A DNA stretch of 32,587 nt from Bacteroidales bacterium (GTDB lineage: Bacteria; Bacteroidota; Bacteroidia; Bacteroidales; VadinHA17): contig JALOMO010000035.1 in the NCBI GenBank assembly GCA_025455395.1, positions 1-32,587 on the forward strand, read 5' to 3'. The position numbers and the translations under genes were made by a program. Shown piece after piece: positions 8,211-15,435 of the stretch; within the stretch, counting starts at the first letter, position 1; each line of letters begins with the position of its first letter. The notes under the pieces were generated by a model, which saw only the letters and a list, made by a program, of their open reading frames with translations, searched no databases and had not been told where the DNA came from.

Positions 8211-8804
8211 ATGAAATTCGAACTGCCACCTCTTAGCTACAGTCCTGATGCTCTTGCACCACATATCAGCGCTGAGACCATAGAGTTCCATCACGGCAAG
8301 CATCACCTGGCATATGTGAATAATCTAAACGGTCTTATTCCGGGCACTCCATTTGAGAACGCAACCCTCGAGACGATGATTATGAAGGCTGAAGGAGCTG
8401 TTTTCAATAATGCTGCACAGGTATGGAATCATACTTTTTATTTTGCATCATTTTCACCATCGGGGAAAAGGGAGCCTTATGGTACTCTTTCACGAGCTAT
8501 AGATGCCGGATTCGGCTCGTTCGAGTCGTTCAGGGACACATTCACAAAGGCTGCCACCACTCTCTTCGGTTCAGGATGGGCATGGCTATGCATGAAGCCT
8601 GACGGCACCCTCGCCATAACACAGGAGTCTAATGCCGGCAACCCGATGCGATCAGGGATGGTGCCTCTGATGACTTGTGACGTTTGGGAACACGCATATT
8701 ATATTGACTACCGCAACAGGCGTCCGGACTATATCAAAAACTTCTGGGAGCTGCTTGACTGGGCCGTTATCGGTCAGCGGTTTGATGAGGCTCTGAAGAA
8801 GTAA
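8211..8804 (+). CDS. sodB: Superoxide dismutase (Fe/Mn family, iron-type signature)
   Basis: 197 residues. It dismutates superoxide to oxygen and peroxide in the cytoplasm. Metal ligands are His27 (in HHGKHH), His74 (QVWNHTFY), Asp157 and His161 (CDVWEHAYYIDY). Gln70 in AAQVWNH and FGSGWAWL are typical of iron or cambialistic enzymes rather than strict manganese enzymes, which place a glycine there and the glutamine later. Length is normal and there is no signal peptide. A near-consensus -7 box TATCTTTA lies at 8173-8180. It stands between the menaquinone genes and a nitroreductase, a combination that suits an anaerobe coping with oxygen exposure. Confidence 0.95.
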   Translation: MKFELPPLSYSPDALAPHISAETIEFHHGKHHLAYVNNLNGLIPGTPFENATLETMIMKAEGAVFNNAAQVWNHTFYFASFSPSGKREPYGTLSRAIDAGFGSFESFRDTFTKAATTLFGSGWAWLCMKPDGTLAITQESNAGNPMRSGMVPLMTCDVWEHAYYIDYRNRRPDYIKNFWELLDWAVIGQRFDEALKK

Positions 8805-8851
8805 ATTCAACTAAAAATATTATCATGTTACAGTTTGACCCGGGAGTGTGG

Positions 8852-8878
8852 TTGGGGTGCTATTTTTATATATCTTTG
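8852..8878 (+). promoter_or_regulatory. Candidate promoter of the nitroreductase gene
   Basis: TATCTTTG at 8871-8878 is a full TAnnTTTG match; TTG at 8852-8854 is 16 bases upstream, a little short of the usual distance. The start codon at 8895 follows 16 bases later, which leaves a very short leader and argues against the earlier possible start at 8835. Confidence 0.5.
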
Positions 8879-8894
8879 GCCAAACTTTTTGGCG

Positions 8895-9467
8895 ATGAAC
8901 ATCAAACAACTTATAGAAAAAACAAGATCGTACCGCAGGTTTGACGGCAAACACCAGATCAGCACAGAAACACTGGTCTCGCTTGTTGACCTGGCGCGGC
9001 TGTCGGCATCAGGTGCCAACAGGCAGCCCCTGAAATATATTCTTGTCAATAATACTGCAGAGTGTGCAGAAGTCTACCAGTGCCTTGCATGGGCAGGCTA
9101 TCTTACCACCTGGGAGGGGCCTGACCCGGGCGAGAGACCTACTGCATATATTATTGTCCTGGGCGATAAGGAGATATCCGATTCATTCGGCATCGACCAT
9201 GGCATTGCAGCGCAGAGTATCATGCTGGGGGCTACATCAGAAGGTCTCGGAGGTTGCATCATTGCATCAATAAAGAAGGAAAAGCTGAGAACACTCTTTT
9301 CAGTACCTGCAGGCCTTGATATTCTTCTTGTTCTTGCTCTTGGCAAACCGGTTGAGAAAGTGATCATTGAGACCCTTGAGAATAACAATGTGAAATATTG
9401 GAGAGATGATGCGCGCGTTCACCACGTGCCAAAGAGAACACTCGACGAGATCATTTTGCGCAAATAG
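8895..9467 (+). CDS. Nitroreductase family protein (FMN-dependent)
   Basis: 190 residues from ATG 8895, chosen because the family N-terminus begins at MNIKQLIEKTRSYRRFDG and a promoter-like box overlaps the longer reading from 8835. SYRRFDG and the SASGANRQPLKY segment are the usual FMN-phosphate-contacting elements. DHGIAAQSIMLGATSEGLGGC is the typical helix and glycine turn of the family. The ALGKPVEKV block near the end also fits. It should be an oxygen-insensitive NAD(P)H-dependent reductase; the substrate is unknown. Its last 62 bases overlap the best start of the next gene. Confidence 0.85.
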   Translation: MNIKQLIEKTRSYRRFDGKHQISTETLVSLVDLARLSASGANRQPLKYILVNNTAECAEVYQCLAWAGYLTTWEGPDPGERPTAYIIVLGDKEISDSFGIDHGIAAQSIMLGATSEGLGGCIIASIKKEKLRTLFSVPAGLDILLVLALGKPVEKVIIETLENNNVKYWRDDARVHHVPKRTLDEIILRK

Positions 9468-10182
9468 CTTCAGAAGCCTGCACCGTGCTCTTGTCTGCAT
9501 CGCCGTGCTCGCTCTGCCACTGAGAATGGCAGCGCAGCAGACTGACCTTATACTTTTCCATACCATCATTCTCGACGCTGACACACAACAGCCACTGACG
9601 GGAGCACATTTCCTGAGCAGCAGCGGAGTGGCAGGCGCAACCGACAACAGGGGCATGGTCTCATTCTTTGCCCTTCACCATGATACAATTACCTTCACAA
9701 GTGTCGGGTACAAGGACTTCCTTCTTGTTATTGGCGATACCCTGCTCGCAAAGGAATATGTCGCAGGAATCTTCCTCATCTCTGATACATTGATGATACC
9801 TTCTGTGATTGTGGTTCCCAGGCTCGGAAACATCAGAGCCGAGATCATGTCATCTAAGCCTGCTGTAAATGATGATATGGTAAACGCCTCAAATAACCTG
9901 AGACTCTCAGCCTACCAGGGCATTACCACCGCCGCAACACTGGGCGACCCAAGTACAAACTATGAGCTTCTGAGACAGAAACAGAGACTGGATGCGTATG
10001 AAAAGGGGACAATCCCTTCTGATAAGATGTTGGTATTTAGCCCGTTTACACTCATCCCGCTGGTATATGTCCTTGCAAAGGGCCTTCCTGAGAAGCCTGA
10101 GCCACCTGCACCGTATATGTCAGAGAGAGAGCTTCAGCAGCTCCGCACTATCCACGATTCACTGATCTATAAAAGAAAGTGA
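9406..10182 (+). CDS. Secreted protein with carboxypeptidase-regulatory-like domain
   Basis: 258 residues. A signal peptide is visible: a basic region up to about 27, then ALVCIAVLALPLRMAAQQ. After it comes a carboxypeptidase-regulatory-like (CarboxypepD_reg) beta-sandwich: IILDADTQQPLTGAHFLSSSGVAGATDNRG.. (about 54-83), with TITFTSVGYKDFLL. This is the domain found at the N-termini of TonB-dependent receptors in the phylum, but no receptor barrel follows. The C-terminal 120 residues are unassigned and proline-rich near the end. The start (ATG 9406 or 9409) lies inside the nitroreductase gene, giving a 62-base overlap. It probably resides in the periplasm or outer membrane; function unknown. 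Confidence 0.7.
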   Translation: MMRAFTTCQREHSTRSFCANSFRSLHRALVCIAVLALPLRMAAQQTDLILFHTIILDADTQQPLTGAHFLSSSGVAGATDNRGMVSFFALHHDTITFTSVGYKDFLLVIGDTLLAKEYVAGIFLISDTLMIPSVIVVPRLGNIRAEIMSSKPAVNDDMVNASNNLRLSAYQGITTAATLGDPSTNYELLRQKQRLDAYEKGTIPSDKMLVFSPFTLIPLVYVLAKGLPEKPEPPAPYMSERELQQLRTIHDSLIYKRK

Positions 10183-10183
10183 C

Positions 10184-10232
10184 CCTTTCTCCTTTCTCCT
10201 TTAACCTTTAACCTTTAACCTTTAACCTTTAT
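10184..10232. repeat. Heptamer array CCTTTNN, seven units
   Basis: Seven consecutive 7-base units: CCTTTCT twice, CCTTTAA four times, CCTTTAT once. It starts one base after the stop of the preceding gene and runs over the stop codon and last two and a half codons of the convergent proline dehydrogenase gene. Confidence 0.9.
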
Positions 10233-11133
10233 AGAAGATCGCCTTGATAATATGGCTTGCCATCTTCGGATTCTCCTTCAGGCGGCGTGTTGAATAGCCA
10301 AACCACTTCTTCCCGAACGGAACGTATACTCTCATGACATGCCCGCCATCGACTATACTCTTCCGCAAACCGGGAGTGACACCGTACAGCATCTGGAACT
10401 CGTACATATTACGTGGCACCCCATATTTCTTAATCAGTTCGTATGCCCCCTCTATCAGAGGCTTGTCATGTGTGGCTATGCCGACATAAATCTTGTTTTT
10501 AAACATGAACTCAAGATCTGCCAGGAAATTCTGGTTGATCTCCTCATATTTTTTGTAAGCTATCGCAGCAGGCTCAACATAGATACCCTTACATAACCTG
10601 TAGCTGGTGGGAATTTCAGGAGTATTCATGTCAAGCATCTTCTCCAGGTCACTGTAGGTTCTCCTGAGATAAGCCTGTATCACCAGACCTACATTTCGTG
10701 GAAATTCGGCATGGAGCCGCCTGTAAAGCTCTATCTCCATGTCAGTACATGGTGAGTCCTCCATATCTATCCTGCAGAAGTTATTGTAGGAGGCAGCCTT
10801 TGCAACAATCTCCCTCATAAGTCTGTAGCATACTTCAGTGTCAATCAGGAGGCCGAAACTGGTAGGTTTGAGCGAATAGTTGCCATCAATACCGTTCCGC
10901 TGAGTCTCCTCAATGAGATCCAGATATTCCTGCTTGTTCTCCTCTGCCTCATCAAGAGATTTGATGAATTCCCCCAGAACATCAAGAGTCACCTTGATGC
11001 CCTTCGAGTTCAGATCCTTTGAAACGCGCATGGCATCAGCCATTGTCTCTCCCGAGATGTAAGAGCGTGAAAAGATCCATATCACTTTCTTGGGGAAGTA
11101 TGGAAGAATTGTTGCTATGAATTTGTTGAACAT
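10222..11133 (-). CDS. Proline dehydrogenase (monofunctional)
   Basis: 303 residues. It oxidises proline to pyrroline-5-carboxylate with an FAD cofactor in a TIM-barrel fold, and electrons normally pass to quinone. Family blocks include KPTSFGLL, RIDMEDSP, LVIQAYLRRTYSDL, YRLCKGIYVEP, GIATHD, EFQMLYGVTPGLR and the C-terminal YVPFGKKWFGYSTRRLKENP (about 269-288) that binds the proline carboxylate. Length fits the short bacterial PRODH/PutB type without a fused P5C dehydrogenase. The TAA stop and the last codons lie inside a heptamer repeat array, so the ending YKG may have been shaped by repeat expansion. No P5C dehydrogenase gene is in the window. Confidence 0.93.
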   Translation of the reverse strand: MFNKFIATILPYFPKKVIWIFSRSYISGETMADAMRVSKDLNSKGIKVTLDVLGEFIKSLDEAEENKQEYLDLIEETQRNGIDGNYSLKPTSFGLLIDTEVCYRLMREIVAKAASYNNFCRIDMEDSPCTDMEIELYRRLHAEFPRNVGLVIQAYLRRTYSDLEKMLDMNTPEIPTSYRLCKGIYVEPAAIAYKKYEEINQNFLADLEFMFKNKIYVGIATHDKPLIEGAYELIKKYGVPRNMYEFQMLYGVTPGLRKSIVDGGHVMRVYVPFGKKWFGYSTRRLKENPKMASHIIKAIFYKG

Positions 11134-11161
11134 TTCGTTTCTGTTTATTTTTAAGAGTTTT

Positions 11162-11169
11162 CAAATGTA
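11162..11169 (-). promoter_or_regulatory. Candidate promoter -7 box for proline dehydrogenase
   Basis: Read on the minus strand this is TACATTTG, a full match to TAnnTTTG, 28 bases before the ATG. A TTTA on the same strand, 19 bases further upstream (11192-11189), could be a one-mismatch -33 element. Confidence 0.5.
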
Positions 11170-11308
11170 GGTGCGAATATTCCAGGTTTAAATGACGTTT
11201 ATCATCTGAAACAGGGTATTGATCACTTTTTTTCGCCTATTTTGAAGAAAATTTTCACAGAGTGCAACCATTTAAAAATAGTACAGGTCTTGATAATGTG
11301 CCCGGTTG

Positions 11309-11863
11309 ATGATGAGCGACCAACATATAATTGAAGGCTGCATCAGGCACAACAGGAAAGCACAGCAGTTGCTATGGAAGCAATATTCAGGTTATCTGCT
11401 GGGGGTCTGTATGCGTTACGCTACTGACAGGCCTGAAGCAGAAGATATGTTGCAGGAAGCCTTTCTGAGGATATTCTTTAACCTCGGGGAGTATTCAGGA
11501 ACAGGTTCTTTTAAAGGATGGCTGAGGAAAGTGACGGTTAACACCGCAATCACATATTATCACAGGAATCTGCGTCATAAGCACCATGTGGATATCGATG
11601 AGTATGTGACTGCCGAGACCGGCACTGTCGGGTTTGAGGAGGATTTTTATTCGGCGGAGGACCTGTACAGGGTCCTGGGAGAACTGTCTCCCGGATACAG
11701 AATGGTCTTCAACCTTTACACGGTTGACGGGTACAAGCATCAGGAGATAGCCGAAATGTTAGGGATAGATGTTAACACTTCAAAGTCACAATACAGCAGG
11801 GCCAGGGCTATCTTAAGGAAAAAGCTTGAGGCTCTGGCAAAAATGAAAGATAAATATACCTGA
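11309..11863 (+). CDS. RNA polymerase ECF sigma factor
   Basis: 184 residues from ATG 11309 (TTG 11306 and ATG 11312 are alternatives). It is a sigma-70 factor of the extracytoplasmic function type. Sigma-2 region: LLWKQYSGYLLGVCMRYA, then AEDMLQEAFLRIFFNLGEY and FKGWLRKVTVNTAITYYH. Sigma-4 region: LSPGYRMVFNLYTVDGYKHQEIAEMLGI followed by the recognition-helix segment VNTSKSQYSRARAILRKKL. The spacer between them is short and no extra domain is present. The next gene starts seven bases after its stop, so the two are co-transcribed. That neighbour is a membrane protein with a cytosolic N-terminus, the usual arrangement for a sigma/anti-sigma pair. Confidence 0.92.
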   Translation: MMSDQHIIEGCIRHNRKAQQLLWKQYSGYLLGVCMRYATDRPEAEDMLQEAFLRIFFNLGEYSGTGSFKGWLRKVTVNTAITYYHRNLRHKHHVDIDEYVTAETGTVGFEEDFYSAEDLYRVLGELSPGYRMVFNLYTVDGYKHQEIAEMLGIDVNTSKSQYSRARAILRKKLEALAKMKDKYT

Positions 11864-11870
11864 TAAGGTA

Positions 11871-13160
11871 ATGTCAGAAGAAGAACGAAATATGGATATT
11901 GAAGGACTCTTCCGCACCAAGCTGGAGGAGAACGAGATGGAGGCAGGTGCCGACCTTACCCGCCTTGTCATGCGCCGCCTTGAACGGAAGGAATTCCTGC
12001 GATTCAATCCGTCTCGCTTTAATATATTTTATGCAGCAGCAACAGCAGTGGCAATTACAATTGCAGGTCTGCTTATCTTCCCCTCACCGGGAGATGAAGA
12101 ACAGCCTCTGGCGACCGAAGGGAAGTCTCAGCAGGTAGAGCAGGCTGCCACTGACGGGATGAAGGAGGATACTGCAAATGAAGAGAATGTGCCTCTCACT
12201 CCCTCACTTAAGGAGGCAGTCAACGCCGACAGCAAAACTTTAACAGAGCCTGCAACAGTCACTGCACGACAAAGCGAAACGGTAAGCCCTGATGGCAAAG
12301 TAACAGAGTCTTCAGTGACCAGGGAGATCAGGAAGGAAGAACCGGTCTTAGCCCGCAAAACTTTCAGAGCCCTGATAGAAACATCCACCTCCGCAGGCTG
12401 CGTTCCACTTTCTGTAAAGTTCAGCTACCCGTCAACAGGCTCACTGACAGCTGACTGGAGCTTTGGCGACGGTGGTAAATCAGACGAAAACACACCTGAT
12501 TATATTTATGACCTGCCAGGTACCTATATCGTAAGCCTTACCCTGACAGATGAGAAGGGGCAGAAAAGCAGCGCCGCAACAAGGATAGATGTATGGCCTG
12601 CACCAAAAGCTGAATTCGAGATCAGGAAGAATAAAATTGCCGAGGGAGAAGAAGAGCTGATCTTTACCAACCACTCTACCGGTGCTGTTAGATACCACTG
12701 GAACTTTGGCGACGGGACAAGCTCGTCTGAATCAGATCCTCAACACACTTACCAGGCCTATGGACGATATGATGTAAGACTGACGGTCTATTCTGAACAA
12801 GGTTGTGCAGACTCGGTGATAGTTACTGATATTTTCACAGACAAGGGCATGTTCCTGAGGTTCCCCACTGCTTTCCTTCCAAACACAGGAGGCCCGACAG
12901 GAGGCTATTATAACCGAAGTACCGACGAGGCTAACCAGGTGTTCCATCCTGTGGCATCTGGCGTGGCTTCCTATAATCTGAAAATATATAATAAGACTGG
13001 ATTGCTGGTCTTTGAAAGCAGTGATTTAGAAATGGGATGGGATGGTTATTACAAGGGACAGCTTTGCCCTCCGGGAGTGTATGTCTGGAAAGTCAGAGGA
13101 ACCTACCGTAATGGACAGGCTATTGTGATGGCAGGCGATGTTACTCTTATAAGTTACTGA
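11871..13160 (+). CDS. Transmembrane PKD-domain protein with type IX/gliding-type C-terminal domain; possible anti-sigma partner
   Basis: 429 residues. Residues 1-48 are charged and cytosolic (LFRTKLEENEMEAGADLTRLVMRRLERKE pattern), followed by one membrane span at about 50-70. A low-complexity charged linker (about 72-160) leads to two PKD-type beta-sandwiches, each with the WxFGDG signature (WSFGDGG and WNFGDGT, ending in GTYIVSLTLTD and GRYDVRLTVYS). The C-terminal 105 residues (PTAFLPN..., YNLKIYNKTGLLVFES, GWDGYYKGQLCPPGVYVWKV) match the gliding-motility-associated, type-B type IX secretion domain. Gene order (sigma factor before, PorP/SprF after) suggests an envelope sensor that controls the sigma factor. 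This role is inference; no standard anti-sigma domain can be named. Confidence 0.8.
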   Translation: MSEEERNMDIEGLFRTKLEENEMEAGADLTRLVMRRLERKEFLRFNPSRFNIFYAAATAVAITIAGLLIFPSPGDEEQPLATEGKSQQVEQAATDGMKEDTANEENVPLTPSLKEAVNADSKTLTEPATVTARQSETVSPDGKVTESSVTREIRKEEPVLARKTFRALIETSTSAGCVPLSVKFSYPSTGSLTADWSFGDGGKSDENTPDYIYDLPGTYIVSLTLTDEKGQKSSAATRIDVWPAPKAEFEIRKNKIAEGEEELIFTNHSTGAVRYHWNFGDGTSSSESDPQHTYQAYGRYDVRLTVYSEQGCADSVIVTDIFTDKGMFLRFPTAFLPNTGGPTGGYYNRSTDEANQVFHPVASGVASYNLKIYNKTGLLVFESSDLEMGWDGYYKGQLCPPGVYVWKVRGTYRNGQAIVMAGDVTLISY

Positions 13161-13226
13161 TAAAGAGATATATGAAGGCTGAGTTGTTAATATCTTCCTC
13201 ATCAAATGGGGACATTGTTGATTACT

Positions 13227-13260
13227 TTCATGGTGACTCCCATTGCGGGGTCACCATGAA
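13227..13260. promoter_or_regulatory. Long hairpin in the leader of porP/sprF
   Basis: TTCATGGTGAC (13227-13237) pairs with GTCACCATGAA (13250-13260); inside it CCC pairs with GGG around a short loop, leaving one bulged base. No T-run follows, so it is not a standard terminator. It sits 36 bases before the TTG start of the PorP/SprF gene and may act as a partial attenuator, an mRNA stabiliser or a protein-binding dyad. Confidence 0.6.
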
Positions 13261-13296
13261 TTGGTTACATTCGTAATGAATTAAAAAGGAACCGGA

Positions 13297-14283
13297 TTGT
13301 CAGCAAAAGCTAAATATCTGATCGGTTTGTTCATTTTTGTATCTGTTTTTACAAGAGGTCAGGACCCCCAGTTTTCTCAGTTCTATGCGAACCAGCTCTA
13401 CCTGTCTCCATCTTTTGCCGGGGCCACAGAAGACAACCGTGTCTCCCTGAACTGGAGAAACCAGTGGCCATCAATCCCGGGAGTGTTTCATACATACAGT
13501 TTTTCATTTGATAAGGCCATCCCCAACTTCAATTCAGGCATTGGCATCCTTGCAACATATGATGTGGCAGGCTCTGGAGATCTCAGCACAACAAACCTGG
13601 GTATACTCTATTCATACGACTTTCAGATAAGTGACGAATGGCATATCAGACCAGGGGTGCACTTTAAGTTTCATTATTTAGGTCTCGATCTGACTAAACT
13701 TGTATGGAACAGCCAGATAACAACAGGTGGAACGCTTCCGCCCATAACCCCTCCGCCATTTGATAACGTAGCTGATATAGACTTTGCCGCTTCCGGTCTT
13801 ATTTATAGTCCGAGGATATGGGCAGGATTCACCGTAGATCACCTGCTCACCCCAAAAACTTCATTCTGGGGTGACGAATCAACTATACCTGTTAAAGTAG
13901 ATCTTTACGGGGGGTTCCAGATACTTAGCCGCGGCCGGCTCAGGACCAAGCTTACCCAGGTGATGTCTGTGGCTGCCAACGTTATGTTCCAGGGTAAGTT
14001 CTATCAGTCTGACATTGGACTTTATTACTTCCAGGAGCCTCTTGTCTTCGGCGTGTGGTACAGGGGTATCCCCTTCGTTACATCACAGGCAGGCGACGCA
14101 ATCATCGGGCTGGTCGGTATCAAGACTGACCAGCTGAACATAGGTGTCAGCTATGACTTCACCATATCAAACCTGATCACATCCTCTGGCGGAGCAATAG
14201 AAATTTCACTTATCTATTCTTTCCTCTCTTCTCAGATCAAAGGGTCCAGAAAGATACACGCCATACCCTGTCCCGAGTTCTGA
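13297..14283 (+). CDS. PorP/SprF family type IX secretion outer-membrane protein
   Basis: 328 residues. Signal peptide: AKYLIGLFIFVSVFTRGQ. The mature protein starts with the family hallmark DPQFSQFYANQLYLSPSFAG, followed by NWRNQWPSIPGVFHTYSFSFD, GIGILATYD and repeated amphipathic strands of an outer-membrane barrel ending in LNIGVSYDFTISNL. PorP/SprF proteins help deliver or anchor type IX secretion and gliding substrates, and often pair with proteins bearing the type-B C-terminal domain, as the upstream gene does. The start is TTG at 13297 with AAAAAGGA upstream; the nearest in-frame ATG (13276) hits a stop two codons later, so TTG is forced. Length fits the family. Confidence 0.9.
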   Translation: MSAKAKYLIGLFIFVSVFTRGQDPQFSQFYANQLYLSPSFAGATEDNRVSLNWRNQWPSIPGVFHTYSFSFDKAIPNFNSGIGILATYDVAGSGDLSTTNLGILYSYDFQISDEWHIRPGVHFKFHYLGLDLTKLVWNSQITTGGTLPPITPPPFDNVADIDFAASGLIYSPRIWAGFTVDHLLTPKTSFWGDESTIPVKVDLYGGFQILSRGRLRTKLTQVMSVAANVMFQGKFYQSDIGLYYFQEPLVFGVWYRGIPFVTSQAGDAIIGLVGIKTDQLNIGVSYDFTISNLITSSGGAIEISLIYSFLSSQIKGSRKIHAIPCPEF

Positions 14284-14334
14284 TAATCCTGCTCTGTCTC
14301 TTCCTTCATCTTCTCATCTCATTTTCATATTGAA

Positions 14335-14360
14335 AATTTGTGTATGTTTGTGCACAAATT
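14335..14360 (+). promoter_or_regulatory. Promoter -7 box within a dyad, upstream of the Skp/OmpH gene
   Basis: TATGTTTG at 14343-14350 matches TAnnTTTG and lies 36 bases before the ATG at 14387. It is enclosed by AATTTGTG (14335-14342) and its complement CACAAATT (14353-14360), and overlaps a perfect 12-base palindrome TTTGTGCACAAA (14347-14358). A repressor or activator site is plausible. Confidence 0.45.
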
Positions 14361-14386
14361 GTTAAACTCTAATCTGATACCTGAAA

Positions 14387-14983
14387 ATGAATAAGTCATC
14401 TTTTATGAAAATCACCTTGACTGCAGCAACCGTAGCGCTCCTTGGTCTTCTCGCCGTTACAGGCTGCAAGACAGAAACAGGCACAGCCGGTGCTGCCAGA
14501 TCAGTTGACAGTAAGGGCATTGCTTTTGTTGAGCTCGATTCAGTCATTGCCAACTTTGACATGGCAAAGGATATTACTTCTGACCTGGAAGATAAGCAGA
14601 GAAATTCGGAGGCTGAACTGACAGCCAAATCACAGGCTTTTGACCGTGACGTGAGAGATTACCAGAACAAAGCACAGAAAGGCCTTATTACAAGGGCAAC
14701 TGCAGCCGAGATGGAGCAGACCCTTGCACAGCAGCAGCAGAGTCTGCTTGCACTGCGTGATGAAATGGCTCTAAACCTGAATGAGGAGAGTGTTGTTGCC
14801 CAGAGACAGGTGCTTGAATATATCAACTCGTACCTGGCTGAATATAATAAGGATCATAACTATCAGTATATTCTGGCAAAACAGTTCCCCGGACCTATAC
14901 TTTACAGTGATACTACACTTGATATCACTGGTGACGTCATTGCCGGTCTGAACGCCAAATATAACTCTGAGAAGAAGAAATAA
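14387..14983 (+). CDS. Skp/OmpH family periplasmic chaperone-like lipoprotein
   Basis: 198 residues. The N-terminus has a hydrophobic segment and a lipobox-like LLAVTGC, so it is probably a lipoprotein cut before Cys26. The family pattern starts at IAFVELDSVIANFDMAKDITSDLEDKQ, followed by a long charged coiled coil (about 60-140) and a C-terminal beta part YQYILAKQFPGPILYSDTTLDITGDVIAGLN, typical of OmpH-like proteins in this phylum. Skp-type proteins hold unfolded outer-membrane proteins in the periplasm. It has its own candidate promoter with a dyad. It converges on divIC with two bases between stop codons. Confidence 0.87.
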   Translation: MNKSSFMKITLTAATVALLGLLAVTGCKTETGTAGAARSVDSKGIAFVELDSVIANFDMAKDITSDLEDKQRNSEAELTAKSQAFDRDVRDYQNKAQKGLITRATAAEMEQTLAQQQQSLLALRDEMALNLNEESVVAQRQVLEYINSYLAEYNKDHNYQYILAKQFPGPILYSDTTLDITGDVIAGLNAKYNSEKKK

Positions 14984-14985
14984 TA

Positions 14986-15405
14986 TCAGCGGTTTTTTGA
15001 ACTGCCCGGAGCCCGCCTGCCAGCGGGCTTCGCTGTTTTAGATACCTTCCTGTCGCGCCTTATCTTACGCTCCTCCTCGGGAGTGACTATAACAAAGAGG
15101 TCTTCATCAGGCTTCTTCATAAGATACTGCTCCCTGGCAAACTTTTCAAGGTTCTCGTTGCTGGTCCTCAGTTCGTTCAGCTTCCTCCTGTCCTCCTCAA
15201 TACGACCCATATAAAATTCCTTCTCCCTCAAAAGCCTGTTACGCGTGCGCAGGTCGCGAACCCTTGATATCAGATTGTTGGGGTCTATGAGAATGATCCA
15301 TATAAGAAAGATAAGGAGCGTGAGAACATACCTGTTCTTCATCCAGGCTGGCATCCTGTCCCGGAGCCTGTTAAAGCTGAATCGTGTCCAGAAATCGGGT
15401 TTCAC
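14986..15405 (-). CDS. DivIC/FtsB-like septum formation initiator family protein
   Basis: 139 residues. It is a small bitopic cell-division protein: basic cytosolic N-terminus, one membrane span (YVLTLLIFLIWIILID, about 26-41), a coiled coil (about 45-90) and the conserved FAREQYLMKKPDEDLFVI block just after it. The family scaffolds the FtsL/FtsQ-type divisome complex. After about residue 112 the tail is basic and includes a stretch encoded by a GC-rich palindrome (15011-15028), so the last 15 or so residues look like an addition. It lies 30 bases after the ThiS-like gene on the same strand, and converges on the Skp/OmpH gene. Confidence 0.88.
   Translation of the reverse strand: MKPDFWTRFSFNRLRDRMPAWMKNRYVLTLLIFLIWIILIDPNNLISRVRDLRTRNRLLREKEFYMGRIEEDRRKLNELRTSNENLEKFAREQYLMKKPDEDLFVIVTPEEERKIRRDRKVSKTAKPAGRRAPGSSKNR
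15011..15028. repeat. GC-rich palindrome in the 3' end of divIC
   Basis: GCCCGC (15011-15016) and GCGGGC (15023-15028) around a six-base loop, then TTCGCTGTTTTA on the plus strand. It is in frame near the end of the divIC coding sequence. It may also help end transcription of the convergent Skp/OmpH gene. Confidence 0.6.
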
Positions 15406-15435
15406 CTCTTGATAAGATAATACTTGACAATCAGA

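Noticed and set aside
13227-13260. Hairpin as a rho-independent terminator
   Set aside because: No T-run follows on either strand; kept instead as a possible regulatory structure.
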